A stretch of 64,000 nucleotides of DNA from Streptomyces liliifuscus. GTDB lineage: Bacteria; Actinomycetota; Actinomycetes; Streptomycetales; Streptomycetaceae. Below the pieces are notes generated by a model. The model saw only the letters and a list, made by a program, of their open reading frames with translations, ran no database searches and was not told the origin of the DNA. Numbering within the stretch: position 1 is the stretch's first letter; the number at the start of each line of letters is the position of its first letter. The stretch lies in assembly GCF_016598615.1 (NCBI RefSeq), contig NZ_CP066831.1, positions 1,054,001 to 1,118,000 of the forward strand, given 5' to 3'. The translations under genes were made by a program, and so were the position numbers. Of the stretch, positions 52,547 to 62,610 are shown piece by piece.

Positions 52547-53365
52547 GTGCGGACATCGGCACACAAGGAGGCGGCGGTCACCGTCGTCCTGCCCCACTAC
52601 GACTGCGCGGACTACCTGGGCGTGGCGGCGGCCTCGGTCCTCGCCCAGGACCGGACCGACCTCCGCCTGGTCGTGGTCGACGACCGCTCCCCCGACGAGA
52701 CCTGGACGGCCGCACTGCGTCCGTACGCCGACGACCCGCGACTTACCGTGCTGCGCACTTCCGAGAACGTCGGCCATCTGCGCATCAAGAACAAGGTCCT
52801 TGAGCGCGTGGACACTCCGTACGTCGCCTTCCAGGACGCCGACGACATCAGCCTGCCGGGCCGGCTGCGCCACCAACTCGCCCTGCTGGAACGGAACAAG
52901 GCCGATCTGGTGGGCTGCGCCTACGAGTACATCGACGCCGCGGGCGACAGCACGGGCCGCCGCCGGATGCCCCGCAACGGCAACCTGTGGATGCGCCTGG
53001 GCCGTTCGACTGTGGTGCTGCACCCGTCGTCGGTCGTGCGCCGCGAGGTGCTGGAGCTGCTGGGCGGCTTCGACGGCACGGTCAGGCTTGGCGCGGACAC
53101 CGACTTCCACCTCCGGGCGGCCCGGCTGTACCGGCTGCGCAGTGTGCGCCATGTCCTGTACCGCTACCGGATCTGGCCCCAGTCGCTGACCCAGGCGCCC
53201 GAGACGGGCTTCGGGTCGGCGGAACGCCGCTCCTACACACAGGCCATGAACGCCCAGGAACGCCGCCGCCGCGAGGCGACGACCCGCGAGGAACTGCTGC
53301 CCCTGCTGGTCGCGCCGCCCAACGACATCGACTTCACGCTGGACCCGGTCTCGGTCGGCGGGTGA
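52547..53365 (+). CDS. moeGT4: GT2 family glycosyltransferase, MoeGT4-type
   Basis: A 272-residue GT-A enzyme with the classical start VTVVLPHYDCADYLGVAAAS, VVVDDRSPD, the metal-binding FQDADDISLPGR, and a WGFDG-like block (LGGFDGTVRLGADTDFHLR). In moenomycin GT4 adds a GlcNAc to the hexuronic acid. The symbol is assigned from size and position before the two-domain enzyme, with moderate certainty. The GTG has GGAAGGGA upstream. The next gene starts 3 bp after the stop. Confidence 0.75.
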   Translation: MRTSAHKEAAVTVVLPHYDCADYLGVAAASVLAQDRTDLRLVVVDDRSPDETWTAALRPYADDPRLTVLRTSENVGHLRIKNKVLERVDTPYVAFQDADDISLPGRLRHQLALLERNKADLVGCAYEYIDAAGDSTGRRRMPRNGNLWMRLGRSTVVLHPSSVVRREVLELLGGFDGTVRLGADTDFHLRAARLYRLRSVRHVLYRYRIWPQSLTQAPETGFGSAERRSYTQAMNAQERRRREATTREELLPLLVAPPNDIDFTLDPVSVGG

Positions 53366-53368
53366 CGG

Positions 53369-54850
53369 GTGACCGGCATGGAACCGCCCCTGCCCGAGAT
53401 CGCCGTGGTCGTGGCGGCGCCCGAGGGCGAGTGGGAACCCGCGGTGCGCAGCCTGCTGCGCCAGTCCCTGCCGCCCTCCGCGATCACGGTGGTCACCCCG
53501 GCCGACCCACTGCCGGACCCACTCCCGGACCCACGGCTGCATTTCGTGCGCCGCCCGTCCGAAACCGCCGCCGATGCGTGCGTCGAGGCCGCGCGCGCCG
53601 CCCGGACTCCCTACGTCGCCTTCCTCCACGGCCGCGACGAGGCACTCCCGGACTGGCTGCGCCACCTGGCCCGGGCGGCCCGGGACGATGCGGGCCTCGT
53701 CCAGTGCGGCACGCTCCGGCTGGGGGCCGACGCGCTGGTCGAGGGCATCACCCTGGAGCCCGGTCTCGACGGTGCCGCGTACGCCGTACGACGCGATCTG
53801 CTGCACACGAGCGGCCGTCGGGCCGGGTGGGTCATGGTCCCGCGACTGCTGGTGCGACGCCGGACCGACGACACCGACGCCACCGCGTCCGCCGCCCTGG
53901 CCGCGGGGACCTGTCTCGTACGGGACACCCACCTCGTCCCCTCCACCCACGCGCCCTCCCCTGACATGTCCGATGACATGTCCGGACTGAGAGGGGCCCC
54001 GGAACTTGTCTCCGTGGTGATCCCCGTCCGCGACGGGGCGCTCACGCTCCCGGCACAGCTGCGCGCTCTCGCGTCCCAGAGCTACACCGCCCCGTGGGAG
54101 GTCCTCGTCGTCGACAACGGCTCGACCGACTCGACGCGCGAGGTGGCGGAGAAAGCGCGCCCCGACCTGCCCGGTCTGCGGATCGTCGACGCCCACGAGC
54201 GCCCCGGCGAGAGCTGCGCCCGCAACCGCGGAATCGCCGCCGCCCGCGGTGACTTCATCGCCTTCTGCGACGCGGACGACGTCGCCGACCCCGGCTGGCT
54301 CACCGCGCTGGCCTCGGCCGCCCAGGACGCCGACCTCATCGGCGGCAGCCTGGACAGCACTGTGCTCAGCCCCATGTACGCCGACGAGCAGCCGGCGCCC
54401 ATGACCGAGCAGACGGACTTCCTGCCCTTCGCGCGTGGCGCCAACTGCGCCGCCTGGAAAGACGTGTTGACGACGATCGGCGGCTGGGACGAGAGCTACC
54501 GGGGCGGCGGCGAGGACATGGACCTGTCCTGGCGGGCCCACCTGTGCGGCTACCGGGTCCACTACGCGCACGACGCCCGCATGCACTACCGGCTGCGCGC
54601 CGAGCTCTCCGGCCTGGCCCGGCAGAAGTGGAACTACGGCAGGTCCGGCGCCCGGCTGTACGCCGCCTACCGCCACGCCGGCTTCGAGCGCCGCGACAAC
54701 CGGACGGTCCTCATGAACTGGTCCTGGCTGCTCCTGCACACCTCCGACCTCGCCCGCTCCCCGAGCCTGCGCCGCCGCTGGATCCGCTACGGCGCCCGGC
54801 TCTCCGGCTTCCTGGCCGGCAGCACGGAGCGGGGGGTCAGATACCTCTGA
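53369..54850 (+). CDS. moeGT5: Two-domain GT2 glycosyltransferase, MoeGT5-type
   Basis: A 493-residue protein with two GT-A-like halves. The N-terminal half (about residues 10-190) keeps the fold (IAVVVAAPEGEWEPAVRSLLRQ) but has a weak DXD. The C-terminal half (from about 210) is complete: VSVVIPVRDGALTLPAQL, LVVDNGSTDSTREV, the metal site FCDADDVADPGWL and GGGEDMDLSWRA. The C-terminal half is therefore the catalytic one. In moenomycin GT5 adds the second amino sugar. The start may be GTG 53369 or ATG 53378. It ends the cluster; argG follows 65 bp later. Confidence 0.78.
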   Translation: MTGMEPPLPEIAVVVAAPEGEWEPAVRSLLRQSLPPSAITVVTPADPLPDPLPDPRLHFVRRPSETAADACVEAARAARTPYVAFLHGRDEALPDWLRHLARAARDDAGLVQCGTLRLGADALVEGITLEPGLDGAAYAVRRDLLHTSGRRAGWVMVPRLLVRRRTDDTDATASAALAAGTCLVRDTHLVPSTHAPSPDMSDDMSGLRGAPELVSVVIPVRDGALTLPAQLRALASQSYTAPWEVLVVDNGSTDSTREVAEKARPDLPGLRIVDAHERPGESCARNRGIAAARGDFIAFCDADDVADPGWLTALASAAQDADLIGGSLDSTVLSPMYADEQPAPMTEQTDFLPFARGANCAAWKDVLTTIGGWDESYRGGGEDMDLSWRAHLCGYRVHYAHDARMHYRLRAELSGLARQKWNYGRSGARLYAAYRHAGFERRDNRTVLMNWSWLLLHTSDLARSPSLRRRWIRYGARLSGFLAGSTERGVRYL

Positions 54851-54882
54851 GGCCCCACGCGGTACACCGACGACCGCGCTTT

Positions 54883-56370
<1,488 letters not shown>

Positions 56371-56667
56371 CCGTCCGCGGAGGTGCAACACACCACGGAG
56401 AGGGGCCGGTTCGACGCAGTTGGCGTCGAACCGGCCCCTCTCCGTTGCTGCTTCGCGTTCACCTTGATGGTTGAAATTGAGACAGCACGTGATGGTGGTG
56501 CTGACGCCACCCGAGTGCACTCTCTCCCAGGCATATGCAGCCCAAGGCAGTTGTGCCCCGTTGGTGGAACCGCGGGACAAGCCCGCACACAGTGAGGATC
56601 ATGGCGTGGATGATGCGAGTACCATCCGGCGTCAGCACCACACAATGCAGGAGGAGAGGTAGCTGCC
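56371..56667. other. Intergenic region after argG
   Basis: Apart from the terminator hairpin, this gap holds a downstream stretch from about 56450 that is likely the promoter of the 56668 gene, ending in a long AGGAGGAGAGG ribosome site near 56649. No gene was recognised. Confidence 0.4.
56395..56445 (+). terminator. Perfect 23-bp hairpin terminator after argG
   Basis: 56395-56417 is the exact reverse complement of 56423-56445, around a 5-nt loop (agttg). It lies 25 bp after the argG stop and has no T-tract. Confidence 0.9.
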
Positions 56668-57294
56668 ATGTCCGAAGTCGAGTCAGCGACCACGGAACTC
56701 AAGACGCAGTACGCCGCTCAGGTGGCTGCGGACCTTGAGCGCAACACCAAGGAACAGGAACGTATCGGCGCCGAAGTGGCCGCACTTCAGGAGCAGTTGA
56801 GTGCCCTGGAGCACGACCAGGCCCTGCTGGTGAACCTGCAGCGGACGCTGGGCGCCGAGAGCCTGGAGCAAGCAGGTCCGAGCGAGGAGGAGACTGCCAC
56901 GGCGGCCAAGCCCTCGCTGCCGCGACAGGCCTCGGCCGAGACCAAGTCGGGCAGGCGCAAGAGGTCAACCGCCTCGAAGCCGAAGAAGGCGGCGGCCAAG
57001 ACCCCCGAGACGAAGGCGTCCGCACCCGCGGCGAAGCTGCCCACTCTCGTGGAGCTGATCCACAACCACCTCGGCCGGCAGTCCGAACCGCGGTCCTCCG
57101 CGGAGATCAGCACCGCGCTCGCCCAGGCCCACCCCGACCGCGACATCAAGCCCAAGGTCGTGCGCACCACCGTGGAGGGGCTCGTCGCCAAGGGTCATGT
57201 GCAGCGCACCAAGCAGGGCTCGTCCGTCTTCTACACGGCGGCCGAGACTCCTGCGGCCGACAACTCCGCGGAGCAGGAGCCTGTCACCGCCTGA
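56668..57294 (+). CDS. Coiled-coil / winged-helix DNA-binding protein with H1-like basic linker
   Basis: A 208-residue protein in three parts. The N-terminal coiled coil spans about residues 5-65 (LERNTKEQERIGAEVAALQE). A Lys/Ala/Pro-rich linker follows (SGRRKRSTASKPKKAAAKTP), like histone-H1 tails and streptomycete nucleoid proteins. The C-terminal winged helix covers about residues 120-190 (LPTLVELIHNHLGRQSEPRS, ending HVQRTKQGSSVFYTA). It is probably a nucleoid-associated or DNA-binding regulator. A strong AGGAGGAGAGG ribosome site suggests good expression. No exact family was recognised. Confidence 0.65.
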   Translation: MSEVESATTELKTQYAAQVAADLERNTKEQERIGAEVAALQEQLSALEHDQALLVNLQRTLGAESLEQAGPSEEETATAAKPSLPRQASAETKSGRRKRSTASKPKKAAAKTPETKASAPAAKLPTLVELIHNHLGRQSEPRSSAEISTALAQAHPDRDIKPKVVRTTVEGLVAKGHVQRTKQGSSVFYTAAETPAADNSAEQEPVTA

Positions 57295-57796
57295 CCGCTG
57301 CCTTGTCGGGGTGACTCGGTCGAGGTGACACGTCTCACCCCACCGTGGAGTGCAGACAGGTGGCACAGCGGCGGCCGGACGCGGCCGCCGCCCGGCGGAC
57401 AGTACAACTCCGCGAGCCACCACACCGTGGCTGACATCGGGCCGCCGCGCGATGCCATGTTGACAGCACTCGGCGGAACTCACACACTCATCGACATGAC
57501 CGGACACTGGTTCGACACGACGGGGCCGCTGCGCGTCCCGGACCGGACCGGGTGCGAGCGCTCAGGCCGCTAGCCGGGCAACTGCCGAGCCGTTCGCTCG
57601 CCGCGCCCCCGCCCTGACAGTGCCGGTCCTCCTTCCTCACGGTCCGGATCGACTCCCACTTCCTCATGGCCCGGACGACTCCCGGTGCACGTTCGCACCG
57701 CGCCGCTGAACTCCTCCGTTCACGGCAGGCGAGGGCACGTCTCCTGGGCAACCTGCCGTCTGCCACCGGAAGTACACGCATGAGGAGTTGGAAGCC
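57295..57796. other. 502-bp gap without a convincing gene
   Basis: Short frames here lack ribosome sites and protein-like composition. The 3' end contains a GAGGAG ribosome site for the dioxygenase. Nothing else was recognised. Confidence 0.5.
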
Positions 57797-58738
57797 ATGA
57801 CTGTCATGAGCGCCGGACCACAGCCCGCACTGCGCGAGGCCCGCGTACCCGAAGGCGGGATGTACGAGGGCGAGCGCGTCCTGCGCCGCCTGCCCGAGGG
57901 GTGGGAGGAGCGCCCGTACGAACGCTTCGAGGTGGTGCCCCAAGGGCGCACGATCGGGGCGGAGATACGGGGCCTCAGTCTCGCGCGGCCGTTGGGAGAC
58001 GCGCTGCGCGAGGAGGTGAACCGGGCACTGCTGGAGTGGAAGGTGCTGTTCTTCCGGGGTCAGCGCCTGACATCCGCGCAGCAGCGTGACTTCGCCGGGC
58101 AGTGGGGGGAGTTGGAGACCAACCCGCTGCTCGCCCAAGGGGCCAGTGAGGATGTCGTCCGCTTCGACAAGGGCAGTGGATCCACGCCCACCTTCGAGAA
58201 CGTGTGGCACGCCGATGTGACCTTCCGGGAGCGGCCCGCGCTCGGCGCGGTGCTCCAACTGCACGAGGTCCCGCCGCTCGGCGGGGACACCATGTGGGCC
58301 GACATGGCTGCCGCCTACGACAATCTGCCGCAGCAGGTGAAGGACCGCGTCGACGGGGCCACCGCCGTGCACGACTTCATCCCCGGCTTCGCCCGCTTCT
58401 ACCCGCCCGAGCGGCTCGTACCGCTCCAGGACACCTTTCCGCCCGTGGAGCATCCGGTGGTGCGCACCCACCCGGAGACGGGACGGCGACTGCTCTTCGT
58501 CAACACCTCGTTCACCACTCGGATCACCGGCATGGACCGCGAGGAGAGCGACCGCCTGCTGCGTTACCTCACGCAGCAGGCCCATGTGCCGGAGTACCAG
58601 GTGCGGTTCCGGTGGCAGCCGGGCGACGTCGCCTTCTGGGACAACCGCGCCACCCAGCACTACGCGGTGAACGACTACGCGCCGCACCCCCGGGTGGCGG
58701 AGCGGGTCGCCATCGCGGGCGACCGGCCGTACGCGTAG
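57797..58738 (+). CDS. TauD/TfdA-family Fe(II)/2-oxoglutarate dioxygenase
   Basis: A 313-residue jelly-roll dioxygenase. The iron ligands are in WHADVTF (HxD) and the distal His in NRATQHYAVNDY, with the 2-oxoglutarate-binding Arg in the following RVAERVAI. LFFRGQRLTSAQQRDFAGQWG near residue 77 is the family N-terminal block. Members hydroxylate taurine, alkyl sulfates, herbicides or natural-product intermediates. The ATG at 57797 fits GAGGAG at 57782-57787. No linked gene reveals the substrate. Confidence 0.87.
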   Translation: MTVMSAGPQPALREARVPEGGMYEGERVLRRLPEGWEERPYERFEVVPQGRTIGAEIRGLSLARPLGDALREEVNRALLEWKVLFFRGQRLTSAQQRDFAGQWGELETNPLLAQGASEDVVRFDKGSGSTPTFENVWHADVTFRERPALGAVLQLHEVPPLGGDTMWADMAAAYDNLPQQVKDRVDGATAVHDFIPGFARFYPPERLVPLQDTFPPVEHPVVRTHPETGRRLLFVNTSFTTRITGMDREESDRLLRYLTQQAHVPEYQVRFRWQPGDVAFWDNRATQHYAVNDYAPHPRVAERVAIAGDRPYA

Positions 58739-58813
58739 CCCCGAGGGTGCCGCGCCCGCTCCATGGACCATGACGTCGCCCTTCTGGGCCCGGTCCGCGG
58801 TTCGGAGGTTCGT

Positions 58814-60865
58814 CTACTCCCCTTCCTGTTCCCGCACCGCGTCCCAGCGGGCCAGGTCCCTGAGCCAGACCGCCGCCGTGCTGTCCGAGGGGGCGCGCCA
58901 GTCACCGCGAGGGGAGAGGGAACCGCCGGCCAGGACCTTCGGCCCGTTCGGCATGGCTGAGCGCTTGAACTGCGCGAACCCGAAGAAGCGGCGGCAGAAG
59001 GTCTCCAGCCAGTGCCTGATCTCCGGCAGGTCGTACGCCGTCCGCTTGGCTTCGGGGAATCCCGGCGGCCACACACCGGCGCCCTGGTCGTGCCAGGCGT
59101 GCCAGGCGAGGAAGCCGATCTTCGACGGCCGGAAGCCGTGGCGCAGGATGTGGAAGAGGGTGAAGTCGTGCAGCGCGTACGGGCCGATCTTGGACTCGGT
59201 GGACTGCAGTTCCTCTCCCGGCACCAGCTCCGGACTGATCTCCGTGTCGAGGATCGCGGCCAACGTCTCGTTGGTCTCCTCCTCGAACTGGCCGCTGCTG
59301 ATGACCCATCGGATCAGGTGCTGGATGAGTGTCTTCGGGACACCGGAGTTGACGTTGTAGTGACTCATCTGGTCGCCGACGCCGTACGTGCACCAGCCGA
59401 GCGCCAGCTCGGACAGGTCACCGGTGCCCAGCACAATGCCCCCGCGCTGGTTGGCCAGCCGGAAGAGATAGTCCGTACGCAGCCCGGCCTGCACGTTCTC
59501 GAAGGTCACGTCGTACACCGGCTCGCCGGAGGAGAACGGGTGCTCGATCTCCTGGAGCATGAGCCGGGCCGTCGGCGTGATGTCCAGTTCGGCGGCGGTG
59601 ACTCCGAGCGAACGCATCAGCTTGTGGGCGTTGCCCTTGGTGCCCTCGCTGGTCGCGAAACCGGGCAGTGTGAAGGCCAGGATGTCGCTGCGCGGGCGGC
59701 CCGCGCGGTCCATGGCCCGGGCGGCGACGATCAGCGCGTGCGTGGAGTCGAGGCCACCCGACACTCCGATGACGACCTTCGGGCCACCGATGGCCGCCAG
59801 CCGCTGCTGCAGTGCCGTGACCTGGATGTTGTACGCCTCGTAGCAGTCCTGGGCGAGGCGGCCGGGGTCGGCCGGCACGAACGGGAACCGCTCGACCCGG
59901 CGACGCAGTCCGAGGTCGGTCGCGGGCGGGTCGAGCCGGAACGACACGGACCGGAAGCCGCTGGTGCGGGCGGCATGGGTACGGCGGTTGTCGTCGAACG
60001 TGCCCATCCGGTGGCGGGCCTGGCGCAGCAGGTCGAGGTCGATGTCCGCCACCGCGTACTGGTCGTCGAGCGGGAACCGCTCGGTCTCGGCCAGCAGTTC
60101 GCCGTTCTCGTAGATCATGGTCTGGCCGTCCCAGGAAAGGTCGGTGGACGACTCTCCCAGTCCGGCCGCCGCGTAGACGTAGGCGGCGAGGCAACGGGCG
60201 GACGCGGCGCGGCACAGCAGCCGCCGGTCCTCGGCCCGTCCGACCGTGATGGGGCTGCCCGAGAGGTTGAGGAGGACGGTGGCTCCGGCCAGCGCCGCTT
60301 CGGCGCTCGGGGGCACCGGCACCCACATGTCCTCGCAGATCTCGGCGTGCAGCACCAGGCCGGGGACGTCCTCGGCCGCGAAGAGCAGGTCCGTGCCGAA
60401 CGGCACGGTCTCGCCGCCGACCCGGATCGTCCCGCCGCGCTCGTCGTCGCCCGCGGCGACCTGCCGCTTCTCGTAGAACTCGCGGTAGTTCGGCAGGTAG
60501 GACTTGGGCGCGACCCCGAGGATCCGGCCGCGGTGCACCATCACCGCGCAGTTGTAGATGCGGTGGCGATGACGCAGCGGGGCGCCGACGACGAGCACGG
60601 TCAGCAGGTCCGCCGACCCGGCGACCACGGTCCGGAGCGCCGCCTCGACCTCGTCGAGCAGCGCGTCCTGCAGCAGCAGGTCCTCGATCGAGTAGCCGGA
60701 CAGGCAGAGTTCGGGGAACACGGCGACGGCGACGCCCTCCTGCGCGCATCGGCGGCCCTGTCGCAGGACCGCCTCCGCGTTGGCGGGCGGGTCGGCGATG
60801 GCCGCGTGGCCGGTGCACGCGGCGATCCGTGCGAAGCCGTGCTGGTAGATCGACCAAAGATTCAC
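58814..60865 (-). CDS. nadE: Glutamine-dependent NAD+ synthetase
   Basis: A 683-residue two-domain enzyme. The N-terminal nitrilase-type glutaminase carries the triad Glu in [11 protein letters not shown], Lys in [17 protein letters not shown] and Cys in AEICEDMW. The C-terminal ATP-pyrophosphatase domain has [16 protein letters not shown] near residue 370 and [14 protein letters not shown]. It converts deamido-NAD to NAD with glutamine as nitrogen source. The GTG at 60865 gives the family N-terminus ([14 protein letters not shown]); ATG 60919 would add 18 unrelated residues. It stands alone beside an AsnC regulator. Confidence 0.93.
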   Translation of the reverse strand: MNLWSIYQHGFARIAACTGHAAIADPPANAEAVLRQGRRCAQEGVAVAVFPELCLSGYSIEDLLLQDALLDEVEAALRTVVAGSADLLTVLVVGAPLRHRHRIYNCAVMVHRGRILGVAPKSYLPNYREFYEKRQVAAGDDERGGTIRVGGETVPFGTDLLFAAEDVPGLVLHAEICEDMWVPVPPSAEAALAGATVLLNLSGSPITVGRAEDRRLLCRAASARCLAAYVYAAAGLGESSTDLSWDGQTMIYENGELLAETERFPLDDQYAVADIDLDLLRQARHRMGTFDDNRRTHAARTSGFRSVSFRLDPPATDLGLRRRVERFPFVPADPGRLAQDCYEAYNIQVTALQQRLAAIGGPKVVIGVSGGLDSTHALIVAARAMDRAGRPRSDILAFTLPGFATSEGTKGNAHKLMRSLGVTAAELDITPTARLMLQEIEHPFSSGEPVYDVTFENVQAGLRTDYLFRLANQRGGIVLGTGDLSELALGWCTYGVGDQMSHYNVNSGVPKTLIQHLIRWVISSGQFEEETNETLAAILDTEISPELVPGEELQSTESKIGPYALHDFTLFHILRHGFRPSKIGFLAWHAWHDQGAGVWPPGFPEAKRTAYDLPEIRHWLETFCRRFFGFAQFKRSAMPNGPKVLAGGSLSPRGDWRAPSDSTAAVWLRDLARWDAVREQEGE

Positions 60866-60943
60866 GATTTCGAAGTGCCCTTTCCAGCAAGCAGTTTCAC
60901 GATGGATGCCTCCCGGCACCCGACAAGCATCGGCCCGCCACCG

Positions 60944-61396
60944 TCAGTCGGCACGGACCGGCCGTTCGAAGAACGTCTCCAGCACGACCGTGGCCTGCGT
61001 CCCGTTCACGCCCTCGATCGCGTAGAGCCGCCGCAGGACGTCCTGCAACTGCTCCGTGGTGGCCGTGCGCACCTTCACGAGGACGGAGGCCGTGCCCGCG
61101 ATGACATGGGCTTCCTGGATCTCGGGGATCGCTGCGAAGGATTCGGACGCCTCCCCCATCCAGGCCGACGAGTCGACCATGACGAAGGCGAGGACGCCCT
61201 GCCCGAGGGCGGCCGGGTCGACCTCCACGGTCGTGCGGCGGATCACGCCGCGTTCACGGAGCTTACGTACGCGATCGTGGGCCGCACCGGCCGACAGGCC
61301 GACCGCCCTGCCGAGCAACGCGTAGGCCTGCGCGGCGTCGCGCTGCAGCTCCGCGATCAGCGCCCTGTCGACGTCGTCCACGATCCCGTTGTCCAT
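60944..61396 (-). CDS. Lrp/AsnC-family transcriptional regulator
   Basis: A 150-residue protein. The N-terminal HTH is ALLGRAVGLSAGAAHDRVRKL and the C-terminal RAM ligand-binding domain contains EAHVIAGTASVLVKVRT. Such proteins form octamers that sense amino acids. ATG 61396 was preferred to ATG 61402 because GAAGG then sits 7 nt upstream. It is divergent from the SMP-30 gene, and a palindrome (tcatattatga, 61425-61435) lies just upstream, a likely autoregulatory site. Confidence 0.88.
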   Translation of the reverse strand: MDNGIVDDVDRALIAELQRDAAQAYALLGRAVGLSAGAAHDRVRKLRERGVIRRTTVEVDPAALGQGVLAFVMVDSSAWMGEASESFAAIPEIQEAHVIAGTASVLVKVRTATTEQLQDVLRRLYAIEGVNGTQATVVLETFFERPVRAD

Positions 61397-61424
61397 CCCC
61401 ATGCCTTCACCATATCTGGTTCGG

Positions 61425-61435
61425 TCATATTATGA
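61425..61435. promoter_or_regulatory. AT-rich palindrome, candidate AsnC operator
   Basis: tcatattatga is a perfect 11-bp palindrome (odd centre) set in the only AT-rich tract of the region, 29 bp upstream of the AsnC start. AsnC/Lrp sites are typically short AT-rich palindromes. It could also overlap a promoter. Confidence 0.5.
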
Positions 61436-61477
61436 TCACAGCGAATGGTGTTCAGGCATGCATGCCGTTCTGGTCCA

Positions 61478-61511
61478 CATGACGTTCAGATTCGCATGAC
61501 GTTCAGATCCG
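61478..61511. repeat. 17-bp direct tandem repeat upstream of the SMP-30 gene
   Basis: catgacgttcagattcg (61478-61494) and catgacgttcagatccg (61495-61511) are adjacent and match at 16 of 17 positions. The repeat lies directly before the GAGAGAGG ribosome site of the SMP-30 gene, in the gap shared with AsnC. Confidence 0.65.
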
Positions 61512-61529
61512 CGCGGAGAGAGGTTGGCC

Positions 61530-62447
61530 ATGCCCGGCGAGATTCTCAACAATCTGTACGAGGTCCTGGATGAGCGCTTTCGCACCGGGCGGTGCGCGAA
61601 CGGCGACGCGCGGCTGGAGCGGTTGCACTCCGACTGCCGCTGGGCCGAGGGGCCCCTCTATCTGCCCGCCTGGCGGCAGCTCATCTGGAGCGACATTCCC
61701 AACGACCGCCTGCTGCGCTGGGACGAGGCCACGGGCGCGATCGGGGTCTTCCGCTCCCCCGCCGGGCACATCAACGGCAACACGCTCGACCGCGAGGGCC
61801 GACTGGTGAGCTGCGAGCAGGGCAACCGCCGGGTCACCCGCACCGAGCACGACGGCCGCGTCACCGTGCTCGCCGACCGCTTCGAGGGCAAGCGGTTCAA
61901 CAGCCCGAACGACGCGGTCGTACGCTCCGACGGCTCCGTCTGGTTCACCGACCCGGACTTCGGGATCACCAGCGACTACGAGGGGTTCCGCGCCGAGAGC
62001 GAGATCGGCAGCTGCGACGTCTATCGGATCGACCCCGTGACCGGCGGGATCCAGCGGGTCGCGGACGGTTTCGGCGGACCGAACGGCCTGGTCTTCTCGG
62101 CGGACGAACGGCAGTTGTACGTCGCCGACACGAGGGCCGGACAGATCCGCGTCTTCGACGTGCACGAGGATCGCACCCTCTCGGACGGCAAGGTCTTCGC
62201 CCAGCACACCGAGGGCGGCTTCGACAACATCCGCTTCGACGACGAAGGGCGGCTGTGGGCCGCGGCGTTCGACGAGGGCGTGCACTGCTACGACCCCGAC
62301 GGCACCCTCATCGGACGACTGCGCGTGCCCGAGCCGGTCTCCAACATCGCCTTCGGCGGTCCGAAGAACAACCGGCTCTTCATCACGGCCACGACCTCGC
62401 TCTACTCACTCATGATGTCGGTGACGGGGCTGCCCCGGGTGCGGTGA
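61530..62447 (+). CDS. SMP-30 / gluconolactonase family protein
   Basis: A 305-residue six-bladed beta-propeller. Metal-site residues sit in RWAEGPLYLPAW (Glu), FNSPNDAVVRSDGSVWFTDPD (Asn) and LYVADTRAG (Asp). Members hydrolyse lactones such as gluconolactone. Other family blocks include GHINGNTLDREGRLVSCE and FDNIRFDDEGRLW. The ATG at 61530 has GAGAGAGG 7 nt upstream. It is divergent from the AsnC regulator, which may control it. Confidence 0.88.
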   Translation: MPGEILNNLYEVLDERFRTGRCANGDARLERLHSDCRWAEGPLYLPAWRQLIWSDIPNDRLLRWDEATGAIGVFRSPAGHINGNTLDREGRLVSCEQGNRRVTRTEHDGRVTVLADRFEGKRFNSPNDAVVRSDGSVWFTDPDFGITSDYEGFRAESEIGSCDVYRIDPVTGGIQRVADGFGGPNGLVFSADERQLYVADTRAGQIRVFDVHEDRTLSDGKVFAQHTEGGFDNIRFDDEGRLWAAAFDEGVHCYDPDGTLIGRLRVPEPVSNIAFGGPKNNRLFITATTSLYSLMMSVTGLPRVR

Positions 62448-62610
62448 GTGAGGGCCGTACGACTTCACGGCACCCTCGCTCAAGGGCGTCGGCGGGGGTG
62501 TTTCGGCCGATTTCCGACGGGCCACGAGATGCTCACCTCCGTGCATTGACCTCTTCGGCGTACTGCCCAACGGTGGATCCTCCCTACTCGGCACAAGAAG
62601 GGAAGTTCCC

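Larger units (their letters stand above)
29452..54850. other. Moenomycin-type phosphoglycolipid biosynthetic gene cluster
   Basis: Eighteen consecutive genes fit the phosphoglycolipid pathway described for moenomycin. They encode a C5N unit ligase and ALA synthase, a heterodimeric ABC exporter, a hexuronate epimerase, two amidotransferases, five glycosyltransferases and a B12 radical-SAM methylase. They also include a carbamoyltransferase, MoeN5- and MoeO5-type lipid enzymes, a terpene-cyclase-like protein and an ABC-2 type pair. Translational overlaps tie the sugar genes together. The cluster is bounded by a hypothetical gene on the left and argG on the right. Recognition rests on motifs and gene order; no alignment was run. 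Confidence 0.85.

Noticed and set aside
52741..52750. A tta triplet in the GT4-like gene, considered as a fifth TTA codon.
   Set aside because: It spans two codons (ctt acc) and is out of frame.
59012..61435. An 807-residue plus-strand frame opposite nadE.
   Set aside because: Typical shadow composition; nadE on the other strand has complete catalytic motifs.
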